Shown here piece by piece: positions 45,932 to 55,098 of a stretch of 64,000 bases of DNA. The stretch covers positions 43,883 through 107,882 of the forward strand of contig NVWL01000048.1 in assembly GCA_002733645.1 (NCBI GenBank), in the 5' to 3' direction. This stretch comes from Oceanobacter sp. (GTDB taxonomy: Bacteria; Pseudomonadota; Gammaproteobacteria; Pseudomonadales; Oceanobacteraceae). A model generated the notes under the pieces. The model was given only the letters and a program-made list of their open reading frames with translations. It searched no databases and was not told where the DNA came from. Each line of letters opens with the position of its first letter. Within the stretch, counting starts at the first letter, position 1. Position numbers and translations under genes: made by a program.

Positions 45932-46351
45932 ATGTGGGTACAAAAAGACATTCAGCTACGTGCACGTAAACGCGGCTTTCATCTAATCACTCATGACATT
46001 GAAGAATCGCTGCCAGAACTTGCTGCGTTAAACGTTGGCCTACTCAACGTATTTATTCAACATACCTCCGCCTCACTCACAATCAACGAAAATGCTGATC
46101 CCACGGTGCGCACAGACTTTGAGCAAGTATTTAGCCGCTTAGTGCCGGAAAATCAGCCGTATTATCAACACAACGACGAAGGCCCGGACGATCTGCCCGC
46201 GCACATTAAAGCCAGCCTATTAGGGCCATCCATTACTATCCCTGTAAAAAATGGACGATTAGCGCTGGGAACATGGCAGGGGATTTATTTGTGTGAACAT
46301 CGAGACTACGGTGGAAGCCGACGGTTAGTGTTGACCTTGCAGGGTGAGTAA
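45932..46351 (+). CDS. yjbQ: YjbQ family protein (UPF0047, thiamine-phosphate-synthase-like)
   Basis: A 139-residue protein covering the complete YjbQ fold. Conserved parts are GLLNVFIQHTSASLTINENADPTVR, the YQHNDEGPDDLPAHIKASLLG stretch and LGTWQGIYLCEHRDYGGSRR. E. coli YjbQ has weak thiamine-phosphate synthase activity; the true role is unclear. It starts 165 bases after flgL and is unrelated to flagella. Confidence 0.92.
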   Translation: MWVQKDIQLRARKRGFHLITHDIEESLPELAALNVGLLNVFIQHTSASLTINENADPTVRTDFEQVFSRLVPENQPYYQHNDEGPDDLPAHIKASLLGPSITIPVKNGRLALGTWQGIYLCEHRDYGGSRRLVLTLQGE

Positions 46352-46390
46352 AATCAGGATTCCAGAATGGGCTGAAAACACAGCGTTATT

Positions 46391-47110
46391 CTATAGCGCT
46401 TCCATGGCTCCACGAACCTCATCTATCTCAGCCTGAACCTCAGGTGAAAACTCAATACGAATCGAACGAATAAAATCAAACACATCCGCTTTGGCTTCGG
46501 CGCGCATTTGAGCGGACTGCTCGTCAGTGCCGAAAGGGTAGGTACCGGTGTTGATGTCAATCATCAATAGGTGATTGTTGGTGATTGGAGTAACGAAGGT
46601 GTGCTCCGGTGGGACTATTCGAGCAAAGCCATTTAGAGCAATAAGCCAATGAATTTGATTACAATTTATCTCTTTTATATCCTCTTCAGATTCTGGAAAC
46701 ACAAAATAAGCTTTTTCTAGCCCATCATTTTCAAGGGATTTTTTTAGATCGCAAAGTATATGAAAAAATACTCTTCTGACTTCATGCTTATGTAATAGAT
46801 TTTCTTGAGGGATAGGACGAAAATTATCTACTTTTAAAATGCGAAACATCACGCTGGTAGATTCTAGCGCTAACTCGTTGACGGTATCAACGTATCGAAA
46901 TTGTGTTTTTAACACTCTTTTAATAGGCATATAGTCGGATTCGAGAACGTCATACGTTTCGTTATCCGTGAGGTTTTTTATAGAGGCATCCGCCGACATC
47001 GTATCATCAAGTGCATCCTCAGGTACCGGAATACTGAGCTGGGTGCCGTCGATATCAAATACAAATATTGAGCTATTCTCAAAATCAGGCCCAGAAATCA
47101 ACTTCACCAC
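46391..47110 (-). CDS. Hypothetical protein, second gene of orphan cassette
   Basis: A 239-residue acidic protein that I do not recognise. It has no signal peptide or membrane helix. The middle (VRRVFFHILCDLKKSLENDG, then YFVFPESEEDIKEINCNQIH) suggests an alpha/beta fold, and the C-terminus is a charged helix (VFDFIRSIRIEFSPEVQAEI). It starts with GTG at 47110 (or GTG at 47107), overlapping the stop of the upstream gene by seven bases. Such coupling of a larger first gene with a small acidic second gene is seen in toxin-immunity and enzyme-partner pairs. No direct evidence for either exists here. Confidence 0.65.
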   Translation of the reverse strand: MVKLISGPDFENSSIFVFDIDGTQLSIPVPEDALDDTMSADASIKNLTDNETYDVLESDYMPIKRVLKTQFRYVDTVNELALESTSVMFRILKVDNFRPIPQENLLHKHEVRRVFFHILCDLKKSLENDGLEKAYFVFPESEEDIKEINCNQIHWLIALNGFARIVPPEHTFVTPITNNHLLMIDINTGTYPFGTDEQSAQMRAEAKADVFDFIRSIRIEFSPEVQAEIDEVRGAMEAL

Positions 47111-48198
47111 GCTACGCCACCCGCAAGGTTACGTACGTAGGTCATAAAATCAGATGTAACCTTCACAGAACTAGCACTGTAATTAGCGAGAGAGTCGCGT
47201 GCAGTAGCGCTGGCTTTTTGTAAAGCTTTGGCAGCGCTATCTTGATGTCGGCTGATCTGTGAGCGCTTTGAAGATACTGAAGCCGCTGCCAGTGCGCGTT
47301 TATTGCCCGTAAAAGACACCGCATCTTTATCGAGTTTGGCCCCCTTACGTTCCAGCGCATTAATAATTTGAACCGTATCAGCCACCGGATCAATCAGTTT
47401 AAACCCATGTTTGTTTAGGTTGCTTGGCAGGTGCTCTAGTGCCAACTGAAGGATTTTTACGCTGTCCCCTTCAATCGTCCATTCGACAGGTGTTTGATTG
47501 GTACGTTGTTGTTGGGTCGAGGTAATTACCTCGGCAAAGTTTTTTGCAGTCTGAGAGGGGCGGAACGCTCGAACATCCGGGGTCATCCATAAACCCATTT
47601 CATTGTGAATTACCGCTGGAATATAAAACATATTGAAGTCTTTGGGAGACCCCCAAGCGTCAGGGCCAACCAGCTTTGAGGCTTTTTGTGCAGCATCACT
47701 AGATGTTTGAGCTGATGCTATAACCCCAGTGTTTGTTTCTGCAATATTGTTGTTAACGATATCCAGACTAACTCTTGAGCGAGTAGATTTAGAAACATAC
47801 AGGCCTGGGGTACTTCCGCCCTCATTCGCCGCCAGCTTCACATCCGTAATATACACACCAGCTTCAGCATTATTGCCTTGCGCGGGGTTATGAACTTGGT
47901 AATACAGCGCAAGATCACCAAAGGTCTCCATGTGCTCAAAAGGCGTCGCCACATTCGTGTTGGCTGTCACGCCACCGGCGATGGCTCGAAGTTGCTCAAT
48001 TTTCAGAATAGCCTGAATACTCTTTGCATCTTGGGTATTCACAAACTGACTAAACAACGGGGCGAGCGCAGAATCGATAAACACTTTACGCCCTGCTTGG
48101 CCCGCTGTGTTCTTTGAAAAAACAACAAACTGGCGCTTATCGGCTGGTGTACCTAATTGATAACATAATTGGCGGCGTTGAAACGTAGAAATAGACAT
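47104..48198 (-). CDS. Hypothetical protein, first gene of orphan cassette
   Basis: A 364-residue protein from the ATG at 48198; the frame is open to 48414, but that extension looks non-coding in character and the AGGGAG site near 48211 favours 48198. I do not recognise the family. The N-terminal half (TFQRRQLCYQLGTPADKRQF, VYITDVKLAANEGGSTPGLY) looks like a compact alpha/beta domain. The C-terminal 100 residues are Ala/Ser-rich helix (AAKALQKASATARDSLANYS) ending LAGGVAW. No signal peptide. It is coupled to the acidic gene downstream and flanked by a scar-like region upstream. Confidence 0.6.
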   Translation of the reverse strand: MSISTFQRRQLCYQLGTPADKRQFVVFSKNTAGQAGRKVFIDSALAPLFSQFVNTQDAKSIQAILKIEQLRAIAGGVTANTNVATPFEHMETFGDLALYYQVHNPAQGNNAEAGVYITDVKLAANEGGSTPGLYVSKSTRSRVSLDIVNNNIAETNTGVIASAQTSSDAAQKASKLVGPDAWGSPKDFNMFYIPAVIHNEMGLWMTPDVRAFRPSQTAKNFAEVITSTQQQRTNQTPVEWTIEGDSVKILQLALEHLPSNLNKHGFKLIDPVADTVQIINALERKGAKLDKDAVSFTGNKRALAAASVSSKRSQISRHQDSAAKALQKASATARDSLANYSASSVKVTSDFMTYVRNLAGGVAW

Positions 48199-48476
48199 GC
48201 GGTGACGGCTCCCTGTAAAAATCATTGTCCTTAATGGCGTCAGGTTACCATTCTGTGCGTTAGGGGACAATACGAGCCATAAGGTCTTAGTACCAGATCC
48301 AATGATAAATGATCGTAGAAGATGGTAAGGCACATAGGTCGAAAAAGCCGAAGGCGCCTTCCGACAATACGGAAAATATAAGAGTCTCGACAATATGGGA
48401 ATTATCAATGTCACCGAGGATACGGAAACCGGAAGGTATCGAGTAAAAACAAGACAGTCACTCGAAGAAATTAGGC

Positions 48477-48745
48477 TGACTGTCCGAATTTAAGTCGGGT
48501 CTTGCAGTAATACGCTGCCAACGGCCACCAATTCAAATTCGTCGTTGCCGAGTCGAGTGGCGAGTTCTTCGGTGTTGGCGTGAGCAGCGCCTAATGCTAA
48601 TCAGGATGCTAATAGGACACCCACGTTAGTTCTTTATCCTGATTGATCAATAATCAGGCTTTGATATTCTTTTATTACCTTTGTTGAAGTATCGACACTA
48701 TGCCCAAGCCAAGAAAAAAACATTTGGTTGACTGTCCGGATTTAA
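48477..48745. repeat. Pair of 17-base direct repeats TGACTGTCCGRATTTAA
   Basis: TGACTGTCCGAATTTAA (48477-48493) and TGACTGTCCGGATTTAA (48729-48745) differ at one position and bracket the duplicated reductase fragment. They may mark a recombination or insertion scar. Confidence 0.7.
48497..48593 (-). pseudogene. Decayed partial copy of the OYE reductase gene
   Basis: About 97 bases align with 50389-50486, inside the 3' part of the old-yellow-enzyme gene, at roughly 90% identity by eye; one shared run covers CAACGGCCACCAATTCAAAT and continues past it. The orientation is the same as in the intact gene. It is too short and altered to encode anything. Confidence 0.85.
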
Positions 48746-48783
48746 ATTTCGGATTTAAATTGAAGCTTTATTTGAATTGAATG

Positions 48784-48810
48784 AAAAACCCGATATTTTG
48801 TCGGGTTTTT
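48784..48810. terminator. Bidirectional terminator hairpin
   Basis: AAAAACCCGA, a seven-base loop, TCGGGTTTTT: a perfect 10-bp stem with A and T runs on both sides, so it can act on either strand. Confidence 0.88.
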
Positions 48811-48951
48811 CATTTGTTGCTCATCCTAGGATTTACGGTAAAACGAGGCTAACAATTAAAATTTTCATCATAGAGGTCATCACTATTTAGTTGTGTAATG
48901 ATAGTGTGTTATCTCATTCTATCAATATGATAACTCTAATAGGAGAGCAGC

Positions 48952-50223
48952 ATGAAGTTAGAATCAATCGCCTTACATGAAGGTTATAAATCGGAAGAAA
49001 CGACCAAGGCGGCAGCGGTTCCGATTTACCAGACGACGTCTTATACGTTTGATGATACTCAGCACGGTGCCGATTTATTTGACCTTAAAGTACCGGGGAA
49101 TATTTATACACGTATCATGAATCCAACTACCGACGTGTTAGAGAAACGCATCGCGGCAATGGAAGGTGGGATTGGTGCGCTTTGTGTTGCTTCTGGGATG
49201 GCGGCCATTACTTACGCGATTCAGTGCATCACACAAGTTGGCGATAATATCGTCAGTACTAGCCAGTTGTATGGTGGTACATACAATTTGTTTGCGCATT
49301 CTTTGCCAAGGCAAGGAATTGATGTGCGCATGGTCTCCCATGACGATTATGACGGTTTTGAAAACGCCATCGACGAAAATACTAAAGCGATTTTTTGTGA
49401 GTCGATTGGTAATCCGGCAGGCAATGTTGTTGATATTGCGCGCTTGGCGGACATTGCTCATAAGCACGGTGTGCCTTTGATGGTGGATAACACAGTCGCA
49501 ACGCCTTACTTGTGCAGAACATTCGATTTAGGTGCTGATATCGTTATCCATTCCCTTACCAAATACATTGGTGGTCATGGCACTTCTATTGGTGGTGCGA
49601 TTGTTGATTCTGGTAAGTTTGACTGGGTGGCGAATAAGGCTCGATTCCCAATTTTGAACGAGCCTGATCCGTCTTATCATGGAGTTGTTTATACCGAAGC
49701 GCTTGGGCCTGCTGCTTTTATCGGGCGTTGTCGTGTGGTGCCGTTGAGAAACACCGGTGCGGCTTTATCGCCAATGAATGCATTTCAGATTTTACAGGGG
49801 CTTGAGACCCTTGGGTTACGTATGGATCGCCATTGTGAAAATGCAGAAAAATTGGCGGCGTATCTTCAACAACATGAGAAGGTGGAGTGGGTGAATTATG
49901 CTGCATTACCCGATAGCCCTTACTTTGATGCTTGTAAAAAAATCACGAATGGCAAGGCGTCTGGTATTTTGAGTTTTGGCATTACTGGTGGTATCGAAGC
50001 CTGTACTCGATTTATTGATTCGCTAGAGATGATATTGCGTCTTGTGAACATCGGTGATGCTAAATCGCTCGCCTGTCACCCGGCATCTACAACTCATAGA
50101 CAGCTGAATGAGAAAGAGCTTGAGTCTGCAGGGGTAAGTACTGATCTGGTGAGAATATCGGTTGGTATTGAGCACATCGACGATATTATTGCTGACGTAA
50201 GTCAGGCGTTAGAAAAGGCGTAA
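48952..50223 (+). CDS. metY: O-acetylhomoserine sulfhydrylase (MetY type, PLP-dependent)
   Basis: A 423-residue Cys/Met-metabolism PLP enzyme. Landmarks are the N-terminal IYQTTSYTFDDTQHGADLF, IYTRIMNPTTDVLEKRIAAM, the PLP Asp in LMVDNTVATPYL, and the Schiff-base lysine in HSLTKYIGGHGTSIGG. The C-terminal SLACHPASTTHRQL is also typical of MetY. It makes homocysteine from O-acetylhomoserine and sulfide, or acts in sulfur assimilation. The start has an AGGAGAG site. Confidence 0.93.
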   Translation: MKLESIALHEGYKSEETTKAAAVPIYQTTSYTFDDTQHGADLFDLKVPGNIYTRIMNPTTDVLEKRIAAMEGGIGALCVASGMAAITYAIQCITQVGDNIVSTSQLYGGTYNLFAHSLPRQGIDVRMVSHDDYDGFENAIDENTKAIFCESIGNPAGNVVDIARLADIAHKHGVPLMVDNTVATPYLCRTFDLGADIVIHSLTKYIGGHGTSIGGAIVDSGKFDWVANKARFPILNEPDPSYHGVVYTEALGPAAFIGRCRVVPLRNTGAALSPMNAFQILQGLETLGLRMDRHCENAEKLAAYLQQHEKVEWVNYAALPDSPYFDACKKITNGKASGILSFGITGGIEACTRFIDSLEMILRLVNIGDAKSLACHPASTTHRQLNEKELESAGVSTDLVRISVGIEHIDDIIADVSQALEKA

Positions 50224-50252
50224 TTGGTCTTTGATTATTCAGCTTTTTTGAG

Positions 50253-50294
50253 TCCATTGAGTGGGCGCTGGCTTGGCCGCGCCCACCCAATGGA
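50253..50294. terminator. Long inverted repeat between metY and reductase gene
   Basis: TCCATTGAGTGGGCGC pairs with GCGCCCACCCAATGGA at 15 of 16 positions around a 10-base loop. It lies between two convergent genes. There is no T-run, so termination is inferred from position. Confidence 0.6.
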
Positions 50295-50306
50295 ACTATA
50301 AATAAC

Positions 50307-51422
50307 TTACTTTAATTCCATCAATGATTTCTTGCTGTAATCCCCCAGCTCATCAAAGCGTTCTTCGCGCACTTTTATTACCCACTCTGGGTCTTGCAGT
50401 AACGCGCGGCCAACGGCCACCAATTCAAATTCGTCGTTGCCGAGTCGAGTAGCGAGTTCTTCGATGTTTGCGTGGGCAACGCCTGAGGCATCCACCATGT
50501 CGCGTTTTTCTTCGTCGATAAAACTAGCGTTTAAGCCAATGCTACCCACGGTGATGACGGGCTTACCGGTGATTTTTTTCGTCCAGCCTGCAAGATTTAG
50601 GTCTGAGCCTTCAAACTCAGCTTCCCAAAAACGGCGAGTGGAACAGTGAAAGATATCAACCCCTGCATTTACTAGAGGCGTTAAGAAGGCCTCTAGCTCT
50701 TCGGGTGTTGTCGCTAGGCGGGCGTTGTAGTCTTGCTGCTTCCATTGCGAGAAGCGGAAGATGATGGGGAAATCTGGGCCAACGCGTTCACGGATGGCTT
50801 GTACTATTTCACAGGCGAAGAGGGTGCGGGCAACGAGGTCGCCGCCGTATTCGTCATCGCGCTGGTTACTGCCTTCCCAGAAAAATTGATCCACTAAATA
50901 GCCGTGCGCGCCGTGTACTTCTACTGCATCAAATCCAATACGTTGAGAATCTTCAGCGGCTTGGGCGAAGGCTTCGATCACGTCGTTGATGTCGTCTTTG
51001 CTCATAGCGACGCCGGTTTCTTTACCCGGTTTAAATAGTCCGGATGGGCTGTAGCCCGGTACTGATGGATCTGGCTCTACGCCTTCTTTGCGTACTGCGC
51101 CTACGTGCCAAAGCTGTGGGGCTATTTTTCCGCCTTTGGCGTGTACAGCGTCGACAACTTTTTTCCAACCGGCTAGGGCGTCTTCACCGTAAATAAAGGG
51201 CACGCGTGCGTAACCGTTGGCGGCTTTGTGGCCGATGCAGGTACCTTCGGTAATGATCAGGCCCACTTCGTTTTCAGCCCGGCGTTCGTAGTAAGCGATG
51301 TTTAGGTCGTTGGGTACGTTGCCCGGCGAGAAGGTGCGTGTCATTGGGGCCATGACAATACGGTTTTTTAGTGTCAGCGGGCCAAGGGTAATTGGCGCAA
51401 ATAATGGGGATAGGGTGCTCAT
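50307..51422 (-). CDS. Old-yellow-enzyme family NADH:flavin oxidoreductase
   Basis: A 371-residue FMN-dependent ene-reductase. The TIM-barrel hallmarks are TLKNRIVMAPMTR at the N-terminus, APQLWHVGA, AFAQAAEDSQRIGFDAVEVHGAHGYLVDQF, the SNQRDDEYGG loop and TVGSIGL near the phosphate site. These enzymes reduce alkenes, nitro compounds or quinones; substrate is unknown. Part of its 3' coding region is repeated in decayed form at 48497-48593. Confidence 0.92.
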   Translation of the reverse strand: MSTLSPLFAPITLGPLTLKNRIVMAPMTRTFSPGNVPNDLNIAYYERRAENEVGLIITEGTCIGHKAANGYARVPFIYGEDALAGWKKVVDAVHAKGGKIAPQLWHVGAVRKEGVEPDPSVPGYSPSGLFKPGKETGVAMSKDDINDVIEAFAQAAEDSQRIGFDAVEVHGAHGYLVDQFFWEGSNQRDDEYGGDLVARTLFACEIVQAIRERVGPDFPIIFRFSQWKQQDYNARLATTPEELEAFLTPLVNAGVDIFHCSTRRFWEAEFEGSDLNLAGWTKKITGKPVITVGSIGLNASFIDEEKRDMVDASGVAHANIEELATRLGNDEFELVAVGRALLQDPEWVIKVREERFDELGDYSKKSLMELK

Positions 51423-51652
51423 AATGTCTCCGCAGTTGTCGTTGATATTAAGGTGTTGTTTGGTTGTTATTAAGGTGTCGTTCTGAATTGGCCATACATT
51501 AGCATGGCGTTTTCCGCTTTGTAGGTGTTGTTTGTGCCTTAATGGTTACCTTGAGTGAACACAGTGTGTCAGTGGGGTGGGTTTCTCGGTATCCTTGCCG
51601 CCATTTGTTGGATGTTATGAATCTAACGAGTTGGGCTTTTAGGGTGTGAAAT

Positions 51653-52156
51653 ATGAAACTACAAAAGATTGATAAGCCAACCTACCAAGCGCGACGTTCG
51701 CGTATTCAGTGGACAATGGTTGCGGCGTTGTTTGCGTTAAGTTTGGGCTTTGCTGAGTTGTACCGTTGGATATTTGTCGGTGGTGAGTCCAGCTTGGTAT
51801 TGAATGCACTGGGGGTGGCAACCGGGGCTGGGATTGTGACTTTTACCTTATTTAAGCTGCGTTATACCGAGTATTTTCATGAGGTGAATTACGTTTGGTG
51901 TTTAAAACAAGAACTAAACCGTATTTATCGTAAGTCGGCTAAGTTGGATCAGGCTTTGGCAGAGGGCACGCGTGATGCGCTGATTATTAAATTGTTTCAT
52001 GTTGAGGGTTCACGCTTTATTTATGACCTCGACGACAACACGCTAACGATGAGCGAGCTGGTAAAAGAGCTGGATGCGCTGCGTGATAAGGCCGCGAATA
52101 TGAACCCGCCGGTGTCCGTTGATGACTATGATCCTAGTTTGTTAGTTAATCTGTAA
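51653..52156 (+). CDS. DUF3087 family membrane protein
   Basis: A 167-residue protein with two transmembrane helices near the N-terminus (IQWTMVAALFALSLGFAELY; LNALGVATGAGIVTFTLFKL) and a cytosolic C-terminal domain (about 75-167; HEVNYVWCLKQELNRIYRKS). It agrees with my recollection of the DUF3087 family of gammaproteobacteria; function is unknown. It precedes thrC, a place often taken by hom in related genomes. Confidence 0.75.
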   Translation: MKLQKIDKPTYQARRSRIQWTMVAALFALSLGFAELYRWIFVGGESSLVLNALGVATGAGIVTFTLFKLRYTEYFHEVNYVWCLKQELNRIYRKSAKLDQALAEGTRDALIIKLFHVEGSRFIYDLDDNTLTMSELVKELDALRDKAANMNPPVSVDDYDPSLLVNL

Positions 52157-52243
52157 GCCAACTCCTTTGCGGCGGGTGCGTCCGTCGCGTGAAACATGTA
52201 AACTACGCGCAATTTTCTGAGCATCTTTTTGGGTTTTTCAACC

Positions 52244-53656
52244 ATGATGAAATATATCTCTACACGCGGTAATGCACCGGAACTTACTTTTGAAGACGTA
52301 CTGTTGACAGGTCTTGCGACGGATGGCGGTTTATACGTACCAAAAGACGTGCCTAAATACAGTCTGGAAGAGATTGAATCCTGGCGTGACCTGCCTTACA
52401 CCGAGCTAGCTCATAAGGTGGTATACCCGTTTGTTGAAGGCTGTGTTGAAAGCGATGCGTTAAAAGGCATGCTGGAAGACATCTACAACAACAGCAACTT
52501 TGGCCATAAAGCCATTGCGCCGTTACAGCAGTTGGATCACAACGAATACGTACTTGAGTTGTTCCACGGCCCAACACTGGCGTTTAAAGATTTTGCTTTG
52601 CAGTTGCTAGGTCGCTTATTAGATTACGTGCTTGAGCGTCGTAACGAGAAAGTTGTGATCATGGGCGCGACGTCGGGTGATACCGGCTCTGCGGCGATTG
52701 AAGGCACAAAAGCGTGTCGCAATGTGGATATTTTTATTCTGCATCCACACGGTAAGGTATCCGAAGTTCAGCGTCGCCAGATGACGACCGTGACCGGTGA
52801 TAACATTTACAACATTGCCATCGAAGGTAACTTCGATGAAGCGCAAGACATGGTGAAGGCCAGCTTCGGCGACCAAACCTTCTTGCGTGGCGAGCGCAAG
52901 TTAGTTGCGGTAAACAGCATTAACTGGGCGCGTATCATGGCTCAGATCGTTTACTACTTCTATTCAAGCTTGAACTTGGGCGGCCCTCTGCGCCCTATGG
53001 CGTACTCCGTTCCTACCGGTAACTTCGGTGATATTTTTGCCGGTTATATGGCGCGTAAAATGGGCTTGCCGATTGAGCAGTTAATCATTGCGACTAACAG
53101 CAACGATGTTTTGCACCGTTTGATGAGCAAAAATTTGTACGAAGTACGTCCGCTACAGCATACGATTACGCCGTCTATGGACATTGCAGTGTCGTCTAAC
53201 TTCGAACGTTTGTTGTTTGACTTGTATGACCGCGATGGCAAAGCCTTGGCTGATCTCATGACGACAATGAACAAACGCACTGAAACTGTGTCGCTAGATG
53301 AAGAGAAGCTGGCAAAAGCGCGTGAAATCTTCGACAGCTTAGGCGTAGATGAAGACGCAACGGTTGAAACCATGCAGCAAGTCTTTAAAGAGACCGGCTA
53401 CTTGCTTGATCCACATACTGCGATTGGTGTGAAGGCTGCGCGTGAATGTCGTCGTAACCCTAACATTCCGATGATTACATTAGGCACGGCGCACCCGGTT
53501 AAATTCGAAGATGCGGTGCTACGCGCTGGCTATAAAATGCCAGAACTGCCACATCATCTGACGGATCTAATGGCGCGTGAAGAACGCATGTCCGTGTTGC
53601 CTTCAGATATTGAAGCAGTGCATCAGTTTATTGCTGAGAACACATTCGGTAAGTAA
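52244..53656 (+). CDS. thrC: Threonine synthase
   Basis: A 470-residue PLP enzyme that converts O-phosphohomoserine to threonine. It begins MMKYISTRGNAPELTFEDVL, typical of the long ThrC type. The PLP lysine is in HGPTLAFKDFALQLLG, the phosphate-binding loop in GATSGDTGSAAIEG, and VPTGNFGDIFAGY is conserved. The frame is open to a TTG at 52229; the ATG at 52244 (or 52247) fits the family. No hom gene is adjacent. Confidence 0.97.
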   Translation: MMKYISTRGNAPELTFEDVLLTGLATDGGLYVPKDVPKYSLEEIESWRDLPYTELAHKVVYPFVEGCVESDALKGMLEDIYNNSNFGHKAIAPLQQLDHNEYVLELFHGPTLAFKDFALQLLGRLLDYVLERRNEKVVIMGATSGDTGSAAIEGTKACRNVDIFILHPHGKVSEVQRRQMTTVTGDNIYNIAIEGNFDEAQDMVKASFGDQTFLRGERKLVAVNSINWARIMAQIVYYFYSSLNLGGPLRPMAYSVPTGNFGDIFAGYMARKMGLPIEQLIIATNSNDVLHRLMSKNLYEVRPLQHTITPSMDIAVSSNFERLLFDLYDRDGKALADLMTTMNKRTETVSLDEEKLAKAREIFDSLGVDEDATVETMQQVFKETGYLLDPHTAIGVKAARECRRNPNIPMITLGTAHPVKFEDAVLRAGYKMPELPHHLTDLMAREERMSVLPSDIEAVHQFIAENTFGK

Positions 53657-53674
53657 ACCGCTGACATTTAAGAG

Positions 53675-53714
53675 CGCCGTCGTTGAGCTTTGTCCATCGG
53701 CGGCGTTTTTGTTT
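53675..53714 (+). terminator. Rho-independent terminator after thrC
   Basis: CGCCGTCG and CGGCGGCG form an 8-bp stem (one G-U pair) with a 15-base loop, followed by TTTTTGTTTT. Confidence 0.85.
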
Positions 53715-53769
53715 TACCTTTGCATTCTCTTATTCATTGTTAATGACTTCTTTCTGAATCGAGGCCTTT

Positions 53770-54237
53770 ATGGACTACCAAACGCTCAGCGATTATTCGC
53801 ACGGCTGGATTTTTCGTCATCGTGATATGCCGGTGCCAGATGCATTGATGGCAGATATTAAACCGTTGAGTGAGGCCTCTGCTTTACAGTATTGGCGTCA
53901 AAACATCAGTAAAGAAGCCACCCACGCCAGTCATTTTTTGGGGGATGATTGGCCATCGCAAAATGGTATTTGGCATACCAAAGGTGAGTGGCAAGCTCAG
54001 TGGGAGTCAGATGATCCCGAGTTGCCTGAAGGGTTGGATTTTGATGATTGGGAAGCCAATACCCACGTCTTCTTCTGTTACGATTGTCATCATGTTGTGC
54101 AAACGACGTGGGCAACGTTTCGCCAGTGTTGGAAGAACTTTCTTTTTTACGATGAGGAACCAATCCTTATCGGTAAGCGTCGATTACAAGTCGCGCGTTT
54201 TCACTCCGATGGCACTTTTGAGATCGGTGCTCACTGA
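53770..54237 (+). CDS. DUF2947 family protein
   Basis: A 155-residue acidic, tryptophan-rich protein. The pattern WIFRHRDMPV, W-x-N-x-SKEA, DDWPSQNGIWHTKGEWQ, then WKNFLFYDEEPILIGKRR agrees with my recollection of DUF2947 proteins from marine gammaproteobacteria. No catalytic motif is evident and the function is unknown. It stands alone between thrC and the protease-like lipoprotein gene. Confidence 0.75.
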   Translation: MDYQTLSDYSHGWIFRHRDMPVPDALMADIKPLSEASALQYWRQNISKEATHASHFLGDDWPSQNGIWHTKGEWQAQWESDDPELPEGLDFDDWEANTHVFFCYDCHHVVQTTWATFRQCWKNFLFYDEEPILIGKRRLQVARFHSDGTFEIGAH

Positions 54238-54321
54238 ACACGTTTTTGTCAGTTTTGAATATACTGACTGACAGCTGTTATATGGTTTAATGCCGCTCTT
54301 ATTGTAGTTTTGGGATCTTCT

Positions 54322-55098
54322 ATGCGTGTTTATACGGCGGCGGTTAGCCTCGCTCTTTTAGCCACTTTTGCTCTATCTTCATGTTCTCAATGGCCGGGGC
54401 CTGAGCATCGTGACGTGAGCATGAGTGCTATTGAGAGCATCGTACAGGCGCATTGCAAACCAGATGAAGAAACACGCGATACGCTTAATAGCCTTGGTGC
54501 GATCATTGATGTTCAAGCGACAGAGCTTCAAGAGCTGACGGCGGCTGTTGAAACCATTAAAAGCACCTCGCCTGCGCCTTCACGTTCTGTTGTACCTGCG
54601 CCGGTGTGTGTGACTCCCCCCCATTCGACAGCGAGCGCGGCGAAAACGACCCTCGACGATAGTAAGGTTGTTATTGGCGCGACGGAGTGGATTCATCTAG
54701 CCCCCCCTGGCCAATATTTCAGAGCCCGTGTTGATACCGGGGCAGCAACGTCATCCATCAGTGCAAAAAACGTTGTTCGTTTTGAACGTGATGGTAATCG
54801 CTGGGTATCGTTTGACTTAGATACAGGGGAAGAGGCAGAACCCATTCATTTAGAGGCTCCGTTGGTGCGAAATGTACGTATTCGTCAAGCCTCATTCGAT
54901 GATATTGATCGTCGTGCTGTGGTCCGTTTTGATGTCATGTTGGGTGAGAGTTTGCGCCAGCCAACGGATTTCACGTTGGCTGATCGAACCCGTATGAGTT
55001 ACCCGGTATTGTTAGGGCGCTCATTTTTAAAAGACATGGCTATTGTTGATGTCAGTGCGAAGTTTTTACACCCACGGCTCAAGGACGGTAAAAAATGA
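54322..55098 (+). CDS. Retropepsin-like aspartyl protease lipoprotein (DUF785/RimK-associated)
   Basis: A 258-residue lipoprotein with lipobox LSSC (Cys21). A short helix-rich part (about 35-82) and a Pro/Ser/Thr linker lead to a pepsin/retropepsin-like domain from about 110. The domain carries the active-site RARVDTGAATSSISA (Asp138) and ends with YPVLLGRSFLKDMAIVDVS. These are the features of the DUF785 'ATP-dependent zinc protease' family, which travels with RimK-like ATP-grasp ligases. It overlaps the next gene by four bases; the family's usual partners follow. The ATG at 54322 replaces a TTG at 54310. Confidence 0.9.
   Translation: MRVYTAAVSLALLATFALSSCSQWPGPEHRDVSMSAIESIVQAHCKPDEETRDTLNSLGAIIDVQATELQELTAAVETIKSTSPAPSRSVVPAPVCVTPPHSTASAAKTTLDDSKVVIGATEWIHLAPPGQYFRARVDTGAATSSISAKNVVRFERDGNRWVSFDLDTGEEAEPIHLEAPLVRNVRIRQASFDDIDRRAVVRFDVMLGESLRQPTDFTLADRTRMSYPVLLGRSFLKDMAIVDVSAKFLHPRLKDGKK

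Larger units (their letters stand above)
48415..48951. other. Scar-like intergenic region before metY
   Basis: No intact gene is seen. It contains two near-identical 17-base direct repeats (48477-48493 and 48729-48745), a decayed copy of part of the nearby reductase gene (48497-48593) and a strong terminator hairpin (48784-48810). The last 140 bases hold the metY promoter region and an AGGAGAG ribosome-binding site. I see no S-box/SAM riboswitch. Confidence 0.65.

Noticed and set aside
48811..48951. SAM or other sulfur-related riboswitch before metY
   Set aside because: No conserved S-box-type core or multi-helix arrangement could be drawn in the available leader.
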